From JANMDR01 sp031376425 (GTDB lineage Bacteria; Pseudomonadota; Gammaproteobacteria; Burkholderiales; Usitatibacteraceae): 23,351 nucleotides of DNA. The translations under genes were made by a program, and so were the position numbers. A model generated the notes under the pieces. The model did not search any database, was not told where the DNA came from, and worked only from the letters and a program-made list of their open reading frames with translations. Numbering within the stretch: the first letter of the stretch is position 1; every line of letters starts with the position of its first letter. Below are positions 7,554 through 15,657 of this stretch, piece by piece. The stretch spans positions 1 to 23,351 of the forward strand of contig JANMDR010000003.1 of NCBI GenBank assembly GCA_031376425.1, read 5' to 3'.

Positions 7554-8990
7554 ATGGTAAACCCGATGCTAATGCAAACCATCGCCGCGCCGACATTAGG
7601 CATGATGACAATCGCGGCACTAGTCCGTGCCCTCGGTGCCAAATTGGTTCTCCCGATTGGCGAATCGCCTAGAGATGTCCTGTTTACGGGTGTTTCCACC
7701 GATACCCGAAGTATTGCTGCGGGTGAATTGTTTGTAGCGCTCGTGGGTGAAAATTTTAATGGCAATACCTATGTAGAAAAAGCCGCTGCGCTCGGTGCGG
7801 TGGCGGCATTGGTATCCGAAGTACAAGCGAATGCCACTATTGCGCAAGTAGTGGTGCCAAATACGCGAAGTGCGTTAGGGTTGTTGGCACAGCTTTGGCG
7901 TAGCCGCTTCAGCACCCCTATAGTCGCGTTGACTGGCAGTAATGGTAAAACAACTGTGAAGGAAATGCTGCGTGCTATTTTTATCGCGCAGCATGGAAAC
8001 GCCGAGCAGGTGCACGCCACCGAAGGAAATTTAAATAACGATATCGGTTTGCCGTTAACGCTGTGTAAGTTGCGTGCACACCATAAAGTTTCTGTGCTGG
8101 AAATGGGGATGAATCATTTGGGCGAGATAAATTATCTTACGCGCTTGGCACAACCCGATGTAGCGCTTATCAATATGGCAGGCACAGCCCATATCGGTGA
8201 GTTGGGAAGCGTGGAAGCGATAGCCCAAGCAAAAGGCGAAATTTTAAATGGGCTTACTGATTACGGTGTAGCGGTATTGAATGCTGATGATCGTTTCTAT
8301 AGCTATTGGCAAAAAGGCGCGGGCTCGCGGCGCATGGTGTCGTTTGGATTGCGCAATGCCGCTGCTGATGTGAATGGCATCGTTACTTCACGTGGCTTGG
8401 AAATTAACTATCAAGGTAGTAATGCTGTTGCGCAGTTGCAGGTAGTCGGTGAGCACAATGAGAGCAACGCGCTGGCAGCAGCTGCGGTGGCGCTAGTGCG
8501 TGGCGTACCGCTGAGTGTAGTTGCTAAAGGGTTATCCACATTTGTTGGTGTAGCTGGCAGGTTGCGCAACTTTGAAGCGATTTGCGGTGGCCGTGTAATT
8601 GATGATAGCTACAACGCTAACGCTGATTCTATGCAAGCAGCCATTAAGGTATTGGCCGCAACCCCAGCAAATATGCGCATCTTGGTGCTGGGTGACATGG
8701 GTGAGCAGGGCGCTAAGAGCGTGGAAATGCACCGTTTAGTTGGTGCTGCTGCCCGTGCTGCGGGTATAGAGAATTTATTTTTGCTGGGAAGCGCAAGTGT
8801 AGAAACTGCATATGGCTACGGTAACGGCGCAAAACATTTTCAAACCGTTGAAAGTTTGGTAGCGGCCATGCAACCGCTACTAAGTCCGCAAACAACAGTG
8901 CTGGTCAAGGGGTCGCGCTTTATGGCGATGGAACGTGTGGTAGCAGCATTAGTTGCTGATAAAAATTATATTAATAAGGCGGCGCACTAA
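7554..8990 (+). CDS. murF: MurF, UDP-MurNAc-tripeptide--D-Ala-D-Ala ligase
   Basis: 478 residues. Order: N-terminal UDP-substrate domain (GVSTDTRSIAAGELFVALVG), central ATPase domain with P-loop TGSNGKTTVKEM (GSNGKTT at about 128-134), NLNNDIGLPLTL and VLEMGMNHLGEI, then the C-terminal domain (DDSYNANADSMQAAI, LGDMGEQG, VLVKGSR). NLNNDIGLPLTL and EMGMNHLGEI distinguish MurF from MurC, D and E. It adds D-Ala-D-Ala made by Ddl to complete UDP-MurNAc-pentapeptide. The ATG at 7554 is chosen because GGGGG at 7543-7547 sits at Shine-Dalgarno distance; a GTG at 7539 inside ftsI is possible. The stop overlaps the mraY start (TAATG). Confidence 0.96.
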   Translation: MVNPMLMQTIAAPTLGMMTIAALVRALGAKLVLPIGESPRDVLFTGVSTDTRSIAAGELFVALVGENFNGNTYVEKAAALGAVAALVSEVQANATIAQVVVPNTRSALGLLAQLWRSRFSTPIVALTGSNGKTTVKEMLRAIFIAQHGNAEQVHATEGNLNNDIGLPLTLCKLRAHHKVSVLEMGMNHLGEINYLTRLAQPDVALINMAGTAHIGELGSVEAIAQAKGEILNGLTDYGVAVLNADDRFYSYWQKGAGSRRMVSFGLRNAAADVNGIVTSRGLEINYQGSNAVAQLQVVGEHNESNALAAAAVALVRGVPLSVVAKGLSTFVGVAGRLRNFEAICGGRVIDDSYNANADSMQAAIKVLAATPANMRILVLGDMGEQGAKSVEMHRLVGAAARAAGIENLFLLGSASVETAYGYGNGAKHFQTVESLVAAMQPLLSPQTTVLVKGSRFMAMERVVAALVADKNYINKAAH

Positions 8991-10081
8991 TGTTGCTCGA
9001 ACTATTTCAATGGCTTGCTAGAGAATATCAAATTCGCGCCTTCAATGTATTCAATTACATCACCTTGCGCACGGTATTAGCAGCAATGACGGCGCTGATC
9101 ATTTCCTTTGTGATTGGGCCGTGGATGATTCGCAAATTGACGGCCTTAAAAATCGGTCAATCAGTGCGCGACGACGGCCCGCAAACTCACTTGGTAAAAA
9201 GGGGCACCCCAACAATGGGTGGTGCGCTAATTCTCGCAGCTGTTGCCATTACTACCCTGTTATGGGCTGATCTTGAAAACCGCTATGTATGGGCCTGCCT
9301 AGTCACTACCTTGGGTTTTGGGGCAATTGGTTGGGTGGATGATTACCGTAAGGTTGTTTATAAAAACCCTAAGGGGTTATCCGCAAAAGCAAAATTTTTC
9401 TTTCAAACCGTGATTGCGGCGCTGGCTCTTTCCTATATTGCCTACCGTACTAATTTGCCGCAACAAACGGATTTAATCGTACCGTTTTTTAAAACCATTG
9501 CTATTCCGCTTGGCTCTATCGGTTTCATTATCTTTGGTTGGTTGGTTGTTGTGGGCTTTAGTAATGCGGTGAATTTAACAGATGGCTTGGATGGCTTGGC
9601 TATTATGCCGACCGTCATGGTGGCATCTGCTCTAGCTATTTTTGCTTACGTGGCAGGCAATAAGGTGTTTTCTACCTATCTTGGGGTGCCGCATATTCCT
9701 GGTGCCGGTGAGCTTGCCATTTTTTGCGGCGCACTAGCTGGCGCAGGCTTAGCGTTTCTTTGGTTTAACGCCTATCCGGCTGAAGTGTTTATGGGTGACG
9801 TTGGTGCTTTAGCACTTGGCGGGGCATTGGGTTTGATTGCTGTCATTGTGCGCCAAGAAATTGTATTGGTAATTATGGGGGGGGTGTTTGTTATTGAAAC
9901 GCTCTCGGTGATGATTCAAGTAGCCAGCTTCAAGCTCACCGGTAAGCGGGTGTTTCGTATGGCGCCGCTACATCATCATTTTGAACTGAAGGGTTGGAAA
10001 GAAAATCAGGTGGTGGTTAGGTTTTGGATCATCACCATGCTGCTCGTGTTATTTGGCTTATCCACATTGAAACTGCGCTAG
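8990..10081 (+). CDS. mraY: MraY, phospho-MurNAc-pentapeptide translocase
   Basis: 363 residues of polytopic membrane protein (about ten helices expected). Active-site signatures are present: D117-D118 in WVDDYRKV, NAVNLTDGLDGLA (192-204), FMGDVGALALGG with D270, and the His cluster APLHHHFELKGW (H328-H330). It transfers phospho-MurNAc-pentapeptide to undecaprenyl phosphate, giving lipid I, which MurG then extends. Translation is coupled to murF by a TAATG overlap. A run of eight G residues lies at 9877-9884 inside the reading frame. murD, the usual next gene, is absent. Confidence 0.97.
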   Translation: MLLELFQWLAREYQIRAFNVFNYITLRTVLAAMTALIISFVIGPWMIRKLTALKIGQSVRDDGPQTHLVKRGTPTMGGALILAAVAITTLLWADLENRYVWACLVTTLGFGAIGWVDDYRKVVYKNPKGLSAKAKFFFQTVIAALALSYIAYRTNLPQQTDLIVPFFKTIAIPLGSIGFIIFGWLVVVGFSNAVNLTDGLDGLAIMPTVMVASALAIFAYVAGNKVFSTYLGVPHIPGAGELAIFCGALAGAGLAFLWFNAYPAEVFMGDVGALALGGALGLIAVIVRQEIVLVIMGGVFVIETLSVMIQVASFKLTGKRVFRMAPLHHHFELKGWKENQVVVRFWIITMLLVLFGLSTLKLR

Positions 10082-10096
10082 AACGTAATTAAATTC

Positions 10097-10432
10097 ATGA
10101 CCAAATCTGTTTTCATTATTAAGCGACAACAAGAAACCGTAGCGGGTTCACACTCGCTATCGTGGCTTGTCGTGCACGATACTGATGCGGAAAATCCACC
10201 GATTAGCAATGTGCTGCAACCAGACCCCTCGTTTGAAATCATCAGCGGTGAAGAACTCAATGCGCTGGGGGTCGGAACACAGATTTTTTGTGCTTCACCA
10301 AATACCGCCGCAAATAATCGTTCATGGCCTTTTTTAGGCCCGCATATGACACGCGCATCGCGCCAACCTGTGCGTCGTTCTCGCACTTCAATGGGGGTGA
10401 GTAGTTTTGCACGCCCTAACCGATTGAAGTAG
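10097..10432 (+). CDS. Uncharacterised 111-aa protein in the murD position
   Basis: I do not recognise this protein. It lies 15 nt after mraY and 11 nt before ftsW, in the operon direction, exactly where betaproteobacteria carry murD. It has none of the MurD features (no P-loop, no Mur ligase motifs) and at 111 codons is far too short. The N-terminal half looks like a small beta-rich domain (KSVFIIKRQQ, LSWLVVHDTDAE). The C-terminal part is basic (MTRASRQPVRRSRTSMG, FARPNRLK). No signal peptide or membrane helix is visible. Its ribosome site is poor. The tight spacing and lack of in-frame stops favour a real gene, but it could also be a filler remnant. Confidence 0.6.
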   Translation: MTKSVFIIKRQQETVAGSHSLSWLVVHDTDAENPPISNVLQPDPSFEIISGEELNALGVGTQIFCASPNTAANNRSWPFLGPHMTRASRQPVRRSRTSMGVSSFARPNRLK

Positions 10433-10443
10433 GGGAGGCAGCC

Positions 10444-11637
10444 ATGCTATATACGCCATCTCGCGCTCGTCCACTGGTTGATCCCGCCCTATTTTGGAGC
10501 ACCTTACTGTTATGCAGTATTGGTTTAGTGATGGTGTATTCGGCGTCAATTACGATGTCAGAAGCTATTAAGCTTACGGGTTATCGGCCCCACTATTTTC
10601 TGATGCGTCACAGCGCCTATTTGGTTATCGCCGGTATTGTGGCGGCGGTTGCTTTTCAGTTACCGATTACGTTGTGGCAGAAATTAGCGCCGTGGTTATT
10701 CGCGGCTGGCGGTTTTTTGCTGCTGCTGGTGCTCATTCCAAAAATTGGCATAGAAATTAACGGAAGTCGGCGCTGGTTACCGCTTGGTGTTTCTACGATG
10801 CAGCCATCGGAAGTAATGAAATTCTTAGCGGTGTTGTATGCGGCTGATTACACGGTGCGCAAGGCGGCGTTTATGCACGATGTAAAAAAAGGCTTTTTGC
10901 CCATGTTTGCCGTGATGTGTTTTATCGGCGGCCTACTGTTGCGCGAACCAGATTTTGGTGCTCTGGTGGTGGTGTCCACTATTGCCGTCGCCATCTTATT
11001 TTTGGGCGGCCTAAATTGGCGAATTTTCGCAGCACTCATGGTGGCCTTGCCCATTGCTTTTTACATCATGATTTTGGTCACGCCATATCGTTATCAAAGG
11101 CTGATTGGATTTCTGGACCCTTGGGCGGATCAATACGGCAAAGGCTATCAACTTTCGCATTCCCTAATCGCGTTTGGTCGCGGCGAGTGGTTTGGTGTGG
11201 GCTTGGGCGCAAGCGTTGAAAAATTATTTTATTTACCCGAAGCCCATACCGATTTTTTGCTGGCGGTAATCGGTGAAGAGCTTGGCTTTGCTGGTGTTGC
11301 CGTGGTGCTCATGTTATTTGGTGTTTTTGTATTTCGTGCCTTCGCGATTGGTCGCGAGGCGATGGCACGCGAAAAATATTTCGCTGCATTGGTGGCGCAG
11401 GGTATTGCCGTTTGGATCGCCGCACAGGCAATGATTAATATGGGCGTTAATCTTGGTTGGTTACCCACCAAAGGTTTAACCCTGCCATTTCTATCATTCG
11501 GCGGCACGGGCATTATTATGAATGCGGTTGCCGTTGCCGTGCTATTGCGTATTGACTACGAAAATTATAGCCCTGCTACTAAATCACGCACGGTGCGTTC
11601 GGGCGGTGCCACGAATATGTCTGAGGTGGCCGCATGA
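10444..11637 (+). CDS. ftsW: FtsW, SEDS-family septal peptidoglycan polymerase
   Basis: 397 residues with about ten membrane helices. SEDS signatures include GLVMVYSAS near the N-terminus, NGSRRWLPLGVSTMQPSE, REPDFGALVVV, PYRYQRLIGFLDPWADQYGK, LPEAHTDFLLAVIGEELGF and LPFLSFGGTGI near the C-terminus. FtsW polymerises lipid II into glycan strands and works with FtsI. The start at 10444 has a strong ribosome site, GGGGAGG at 10432-10438. The stop overlaps the murG ATG (ATGA). The short Ser/Thr-rich C-terminal tail is cytosolic. Confidence 0.97.
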   Translation: MLYTPSRARPLVDPALFWSTLLLCSIGLVMVYSASITMSEAIKLTGYRPHYFLMRHSAYLVIAGIVAAVAFQLPITLWQKLAPWLFAAGGFLLLLVLIPKIGIEINGSRRWLPLGVSTMQPSEVMKFLAVLYAADYTVRKAAFMHDVKKGFLPMFAVMCFIGGLLLREPDFGALVVVSTIAVAILFLGGLNWRIFAALMVALPIAFYIMILVTPYRYQRLIGFLDPWADQYGKGYQLSHSLIAFGRGEWFGVGLGASVEKLFYLPEAHTDFLLAVIGEELGFAGVAVVLMLFGVFVFRAFAIGREAMAREKYFAALVAQGIAVWIAAQAMINMGVNLGWLPTKGLTLPFLSFGGTGIIMNAVAVAVLLRIDYENYSPATKSRTVRSGGATNMSEVAA

Positions 11638-12767
11638 CGGGCGTTAGCAATGTGCGTTCAGTACGGGCGCTGATCATGGCAGCTGGCACTGGCGGGCATA
11701 TTTACCCTGGTCTTGCTCTCGCGCACGCGCTACAGGCTCGTGGTGGCGCTATTGAGTGGTTGGGCACACCAACAGGTATGGAGCAACGCTTAGTGCCTGC
11801 GGCTGGCCTTAATCTACGCGCAATCAATATGCGCGGTGTGCGGGCTAAGGGTGTACTTGCATGGTTAAAATTACCGTTTATGTTGCTACGCGCTATGTGG
11901 CAGTCATGGCGCATTGTGAGTGAAGTCAAGCCAACGGTGGTGGTGTCAATGGGTGGTTATGTGGCTTTTCCAGCGGGTGTGGTGGCATGGTTAAAGCGTA
12001 TTCCGCTAGTGGTATTTGAACCAGGTGCGCACGCGGGCTTATCTAATCGTGCGCTAAGCTTATTTGCGACGCGCAATATTGTTGGCTTTCCAGATACCTA
12101 TGCGCAAGTACCGAAAAATACCATCGCTAAGCTTTTGCCCCTACCAAAAAATATTTTGTGGCTAGGCACACCAGTGCGTGAAGAAATTGCCGAATTGCCG
12201 CCGCCCGCCACGCGCATGATGGGTCGTACGGGGGCTTTGCGTTTGCTTATTGTGGGCGGGAGTTTAGGGGCGCAATCGCTTAATACTCTAATCGTTGAAG
12301 CCTTGGCGCTGTTGCCTAAAGACGCTCGCCCTGTAGTTACGCATCAGGCTGGTGCCAATAATATTGCGCAGCTAAAGGCGGAATACGCCAAAGCTGATGT
12401 GGTCGCTGATGCCGTTGCGTTTATTGATGATATGGCAGCCATGTATGCGTGGTGTGATTTAATTATTTGCCGTTCCGGTGCTATTACCGTGGCTGAATTA
12501 AGTGTTGCTGGCGTTGCGGCAATTTTAGTGCCGCTGCCGCATTTTGTGGCCGAAGAACAAGAAGCAAACGCACGCTTCTTGGTTGATCGCAATGCTGGCG
12601 TATTGTTGCTCCAACCAGAAACTAATGCCGCGAAGTTAAGTAAAGTTATTAGTGACTTTACCCGTGCGCGGGCGATTGACATCGCCACCCGCGCCCGCGC
12701 TTTAGCCAAACCAGATGCCACTGAGGCATTGACCGATGTATGCGAGGAGCTTAGTCATGCACGCTAA
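11634..12767 (+). CDS. murG: MurG, lipid I GlcNAc-transferase (divergent motif)
   Basis: 377 residues, GT-B fold. The N-domain contains AAGTGGHIYPGLALA (16-30), MRGVRAKG and SMGGYVAFPAG. The C-domain contains GGSLGAQSLN (208-217), FIDDMAAMYAWCDLIICRSG, TVAELSVAG and the EEQEANARFL acceptor/donor loop (Q309, N312). It adds GlcNAc to lipid I to make lipid II at the inner face of the membrane. Two loops differ from the usual gammaproteobacterial and betaproteobacterial form: HEQN(A/G) is FEPGA (128-132), and GNPVR is GTPVR (178-182). The first changes a normally conserved His and Asn. It overlaps ftsW by 4 nt and murB by 11 nt; murC is not between them. Confidence 0.93.
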   Translation: MTGVSNVRSVRALIMAAGTGGHIYPGLALAHALQARGGAIEWLGTPTGMEQRLVPAAGLNLRAINMRGVRAKGVLAWLKLPFMLLRAMWQSWRIVSEVKPTVVVSMGGYVAFPAGVVAWLKRIPLVVFEPGAHAGLSNRALSLFATRNIVGFPDTYAQVPKNTIAKLLPLPKNILWLGTPVREEIAELPPPATRMMGRTGALRLLIVGGSLGAQSLNTLIVEALALLPKDARPVVTHQAGANNIAQLKAEYAKADVVADAVAFIDDMAAMYAWCDLIICRSGAITVAELSVAGVAAILVPLPHFVAEEQEANARFLVDRNAGVLLLQPETNAAKLSKVISDFTRARAIDIATRARALAKPDATEALTDVCEELSHAR

Positions 12768-13698
12768 TCTGCTCAATAACGATCAGCCGATCACAGCGAG
12801 CACGAGCTTGCGCGGGCATTTAAGCAAAAATGAACCCATGGCGCGGCACGTAACTTGGCGTGCAGGCGGGGCTGCGCAATGCTTTTATAAGCCAGCCGAT
12901 TTGGCTGATTTAAGTTTATTTTTACGCGGACTAAACGCCGCAGAACCTTTACTGTTTGTAGGCATGGGCAGTAATTTACTGGTGCGCGATGGCGGCTTTG
13001 CAGGCACGGTAGTGCATTTAGGCCAGTCATTAGGCGGTATAGCGTTGGATGAAAAAAATGCCAATCGCGTTATTGCCGGTGCCGGTGTGCCTTCCCCCCA
13101 TGTGGCTAAATTCGCGGCCAAGAACAATTTAGTCGGTGCTGAATGGTTAGCGGGTGTGCCAGGAACCGTTGGTGGTGCACTGGCGATGAACGCTGGCTGT
13201 TATGGAACCGAAACTTGGGAGCAGATTGTTGAATGTAGAACCATCAATCATCGCGGTGAAATTCAAGTGCGCACTCCTGCAGACTTCATCACGCGCTACC
13301 GTCATGTTGAAGGTCGTAGCGCTGCGCAAACGCAAGAGTGGTTCGTTGAGGGCAGTTTTGTGTTTACGGCCGGTGATGGCGAAGTGGCGAAGGAAAAAAT
13401 TAAGGCCTTGCTGGCTAAAAGAATGGCAGCACAGCCATTGGATAAACCCAATGCCGGTTCCACCTTCCGCAATCCTGAGGGCGATTTTGCCGCACGCTTA
13501 ATTGAGTCGGTAGGGCTCAAGGGCTTTCAAATTGGCGGGGCACAGGTGTCATTGAAGCACGCAAATTTTATCGTCAATACCGGAACCGCCTCTGCCGCAG
13601 ATATTGAAGCACTTATTGCCCACATGGCGCAAACAGTGTTAGACAAAACCGGTGTTGCACTCGTTCAAGAAGTACGAATTGTTGGAAATCCTTTATGA
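12757..13698 (+). CDS. murB: MurB, UDP-N-acetylenolpyruvoylglucosamine reductase
   Basis: 313 residues. FAD domain signatures are VGMGSNLLVRDGGFAGTVV and EWLAGVPGTVGGALAMNAG with CYG. The C-terminal catalytic part has KPNAGSTFRNP (Ser at about 235) and VALVQEVRIVG (Glu at about 305). It reduces UDP-GlcNAc-enolpyruvate with NADPH to UDP-MurNAc. The ATG at 12757 is chosen over the one at 12736 because AGGAG at 12744-12748 is correctly spaced. That start lies inside the end of murG, giving an 11-nt overlap and likely coupling. The stop overlaps the ddl ATG. Length and the short loop around TRYRHVEG fit a type II MurB. Confidence 0.95.
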   Translation: MHANLLNNDQPITASTSLRGHLSKNEPMARHVTWRAGGAAQCFYKPADLADLSLFLRGLNAAEPLLFVGMGSNLLVRDGGFAGTVVHLGQSLGGIALDEKNANRVIAGAGVPSPHVAKFAAKNNLVGAEWLAGVPGTVGGALAMNAGCYGTETWEQIVECRTINHRGEIQVRTPADFITRYRHVEGRSAAQTQEWFVEGSFVFTAGDGEVAKEKIKALLAKRMAAQPLDKPNAGSTFRNPEGDFAARLIESVGLKGFQIGGAQVSLKHANFIVNTGTASAADIEALIAHMAQTVLDKTGVALVQEVRIVGNPL

Positions 13699-14621
13699 AT
13701 ATTGATGTAAAAAAATTAGGTAAAGTTGCGGTGCTCATGGGCGGTTCGTCTAGTGAGCGCGAAGTGTCGCTGATGTCGGGTAAAGGCGTATTGGCAGCGT
13801 TGCGTGAAGAAGGGGTGGATGCGCACGCATTTGATCCTTCAATGCAATCCTTGTTTGATTTGCCTAAAGAAAAATTTGATCGCGCCTTTATCGCCTTGCA
13901 TGGCCGCTTTGGTGAAGATGGCACATTACAGGGCGTTTTAGAAACATTAGGTATTCCCTACACCGGTAGCGGTGTGATGGCTAGCGCAATAGCAATGGAC
14001 AAGTGGCGTACCAAACTAATTTGGTTGGCAACGGGCATTCCTACGCCACGCTATGAGCTAGTAACCGCAGAAACCGATTGGCCAAAAGTAATTGAACGCT
14101 TAAAACTGCCGCTGGTCATTAAACCAGCACATGAAGGTTCTAGCATAGGCGTGACGATTGTGCGTACCGTGGCTGACCTGGCCTTTGCCTATAATCTCGC
14201 GGCAAAATTAGATCCGCTAGTGATTGCCGAAGAATTTATTGCGGGCCAAGAATTAACAGCTGCCGTAGTGGGTGGCGAGGCCTTGCCGCTAGTAAGAATT
14301 CAAGCGCCTGAAGGCAATTACGATTTTAAAAATAAATACTATACCGACGATACTAAATACCACTGCCCCGCTGATATTCGCACTGATCTTGCTGACCGTA
14401 TCCGCGCCGATGCCTTGAAAGCCTTTGCAGTACTGGGCGGCGAAGGTTGGGGTCGCGCCGATGTGATGTTAAAGCCTGACGGTAACTATTACTTTTTAGA
14501 ATTTAATACCTCACCGGGAATGACCTCGCATTCCTTAGTGCCAATGGCTGCCCGCGCTGCGGGTATGAGTTATGGCCAATTATGTGTGCGCATCGTTGCG
14601 CTAGCAGCGCTTAAAAAATAA
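13695..14621 (+). CDS. ddl: D-alanine--D-alanine ligase (DdlB type)
   Basis: 308 residues, ATP-grasp fold. Signatures are MGGSSSEREVSLMSGKGVL (E21 region for substrate), LHGRFGEDGTLQGVLE, IPYTGSGVMASAIAMDK, VIKPAHEGSSIGV (ATP site), DFKNKYYTDDTKYHCPA, GWGRADVM and FLEFNTSPGMTSHSLVPMAA (metal and phosphate contacts). It makes D-Ala-D-Ala, the substrate of the MurF encoded upstream. The start overlaps the murB stop by 4 nt. The conserved Tyr in KYYTDDTKY fits a D-Ala-D-Ala rather than a D-Ala-D-lactate ligase. Confidence 0.96.
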   Translation: MNIDVKKLGKVAVLMGGSSSEREVSLMSGKGVLAALREEGVDAHAFDPSMQSLFDLPKEKFDRAFIALHGRFGEDGTLQGVLETLGIPYTGSGVMASAIAMDKWRTKLIWLATGIPTPRYELVTAETDWPKVIERLKLPLVIKPAHEGSSIGVTIVRTVADLAFAYNLAAKLDPLVIAEEFIAGQELTAAVVGGEALPLVRIQAPEGNYDFKNKYYTDDTKYHCPADIRTDLADRIRADALKAFAVLGGEGWGRADVMLKPDGNYYFLEFNTSPGMTSHSLVPMAARAAGMSYGQLCVRIVALAALKK

Positions 14622-14646
14622 TTGAAAGAGAAAAAATTAAGTAATC

Positions 14647-15657
14647 ATGGCCATACGCACACCACAAAATAACCGCTCAAAACTGAACGCTAAATTCAGT
14701 GACGACAAAACGCCGCTGCCATTTATGCGCCGCCGCATCGTCGTGCTCGGTGTGAGTGTGGGTGCGGCGGTGTTTGCTTGCGCCGGTGTATTGCTCGCGT
14801 GGAAATATTATTTCACCGCAACACCGCCAACCGCAGGCGCTACAGTGCAGGCAATGCCGCTGTTGCCAGCGATAAAAAATATCGCCTATTCGGGCGAGTT
14901 AAATCATTTGCGAGCGCAAGATTTGCAACTTTTTTCGAATAGCATTCGCGGCAATATTTGGAGTGTTGATCTTAATGAAATTCGTGACGCTGCTCAAGCT
15001 TATCCTTGGGTAAGAACGGCAGAAGTAAGGCGGAGCTTTCCAGATGGTTTAGCCATTCGTTTGGAAGAACATAAGCCTTTTGCTAAGTGGGGTGCTAGCG
15101 AATATAGCTTCGTGAACACCTACGGTGAAGTGTTTGAACTATCGCCGTTGGCATTGAAACCGAATGCTAGTGCTAACGCTAATGCAGCGGGATTGGTGAC
15201 CGCTAGCGCTGCTGCCGCGAAGATGCCCGTATTCATTGGACCACCAGGCAGTGCACCGGAAGTGCTAAAGCAGTATGAATGGTTGCAAAAACAGTTCGCA
15301 CCCTTAGGTCGTCAGGTAGCTGAAGTGCACTTCAGTATTCGCGGGGCGTTGCGGGTGCGTGATAACCGTGGCACGGTAGTAGAGCTTGGACGCCTGCGCA
15401 CGGAAGAGCGACTCGCGCGGGTATTAAGTGCATGGCCTCACGTAGCCGCCATGCAGCAACCTAATATGCATATCGATGCACGTTATCCCAGCGGCTTGGC
15501 ATTAAGTGTTAATACCGCCCCCCCGCCACCGCAGCCGGAAATTGAACCAATTGATCCGCCTCCTGCAGAAAATGAAAAATTGGTGTTCAACAGCACCACT
15601 ACAGAAATTGAAAATATGCTCGCACCACAAATTAAGGCGACAGGACTTATTAGATGA
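14647..15657 (+). CDS. ftsQ: Cell division protein FtsQ, with long proline-rich C-terminal tail
   Basis: 336 residues, longer than the roughly 250-280 of most relatives. Order: basic cytosolic tail, one membrane segment (about 31-53, IVVLGVSVGAAVFACAGVLL), POTRA domain (about 74-146, with IKNIAYSGELNHL and YPWVRTAEVRRSFPDGLAI), then the beta domain (GRQVAEVHFSIRGALRVRDN, VELGRLRTEERLARVL, IDARYPSGLALSV). Two extras are seen: an Ala/Asn-rich insertion at about 171-192 and a tail from about 290 to 336 with PPPPQPEIEPIDPPP. FtsQ links early and late divisome proteins through FtsB and FtsL. It starts 25 nt after ddl and overlaps ftsA by 4 nt. Confidence 0.93.
   Translation: MAIRTPQNNRSKLNAKFSDDKTPLPFMRRRIVVLGVSVGAAVFACAGVLLAWKYYFTATPPTAGATVQAMPLLPAIKNIAYSGELNHLRAQDLQLFSNSIRGNIWSVDLNEIRDAAQAYPWVRTAEVRRSFPDGLAIRLEEHKPFAKWGASEYSFVNTYGEVFELSPLALKPNASANANAAGLVTASAAAAKMPVFIGPPGSAPEVLKQYEWLQKQFAPLGRQVAEVHFSIRGALRVRDNRGTVVELGRLRTEERLARVLSAWPHVAAMQQPNMHIDARYPSGLALSVNTAPPPPQPEIEPIDPPPAENEKLVFNSTTTEIENMLAPQIKATGLIR

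Noticed and set aside
7540..7560. A fused or residual murE at the ftsI-murF junction
   Set aside because: FtsI ends normally and MurF has a single P-loop and normal length; no extra ligase domain is present.
10078..10386. Minus-strand frame of 102 codons opposite the small ORF in the murD slot
   Set aside because: It opposes the operon direction, has no ribosome site and a Cys/Ser-rich translation; the plus-strand frame fits the operon spacing better.
12757..12767. A residual murC fragment between murG and murB
   Set aside because: The genes overlap by 11 nt and both termini look complete, so there is no space for a remnant.
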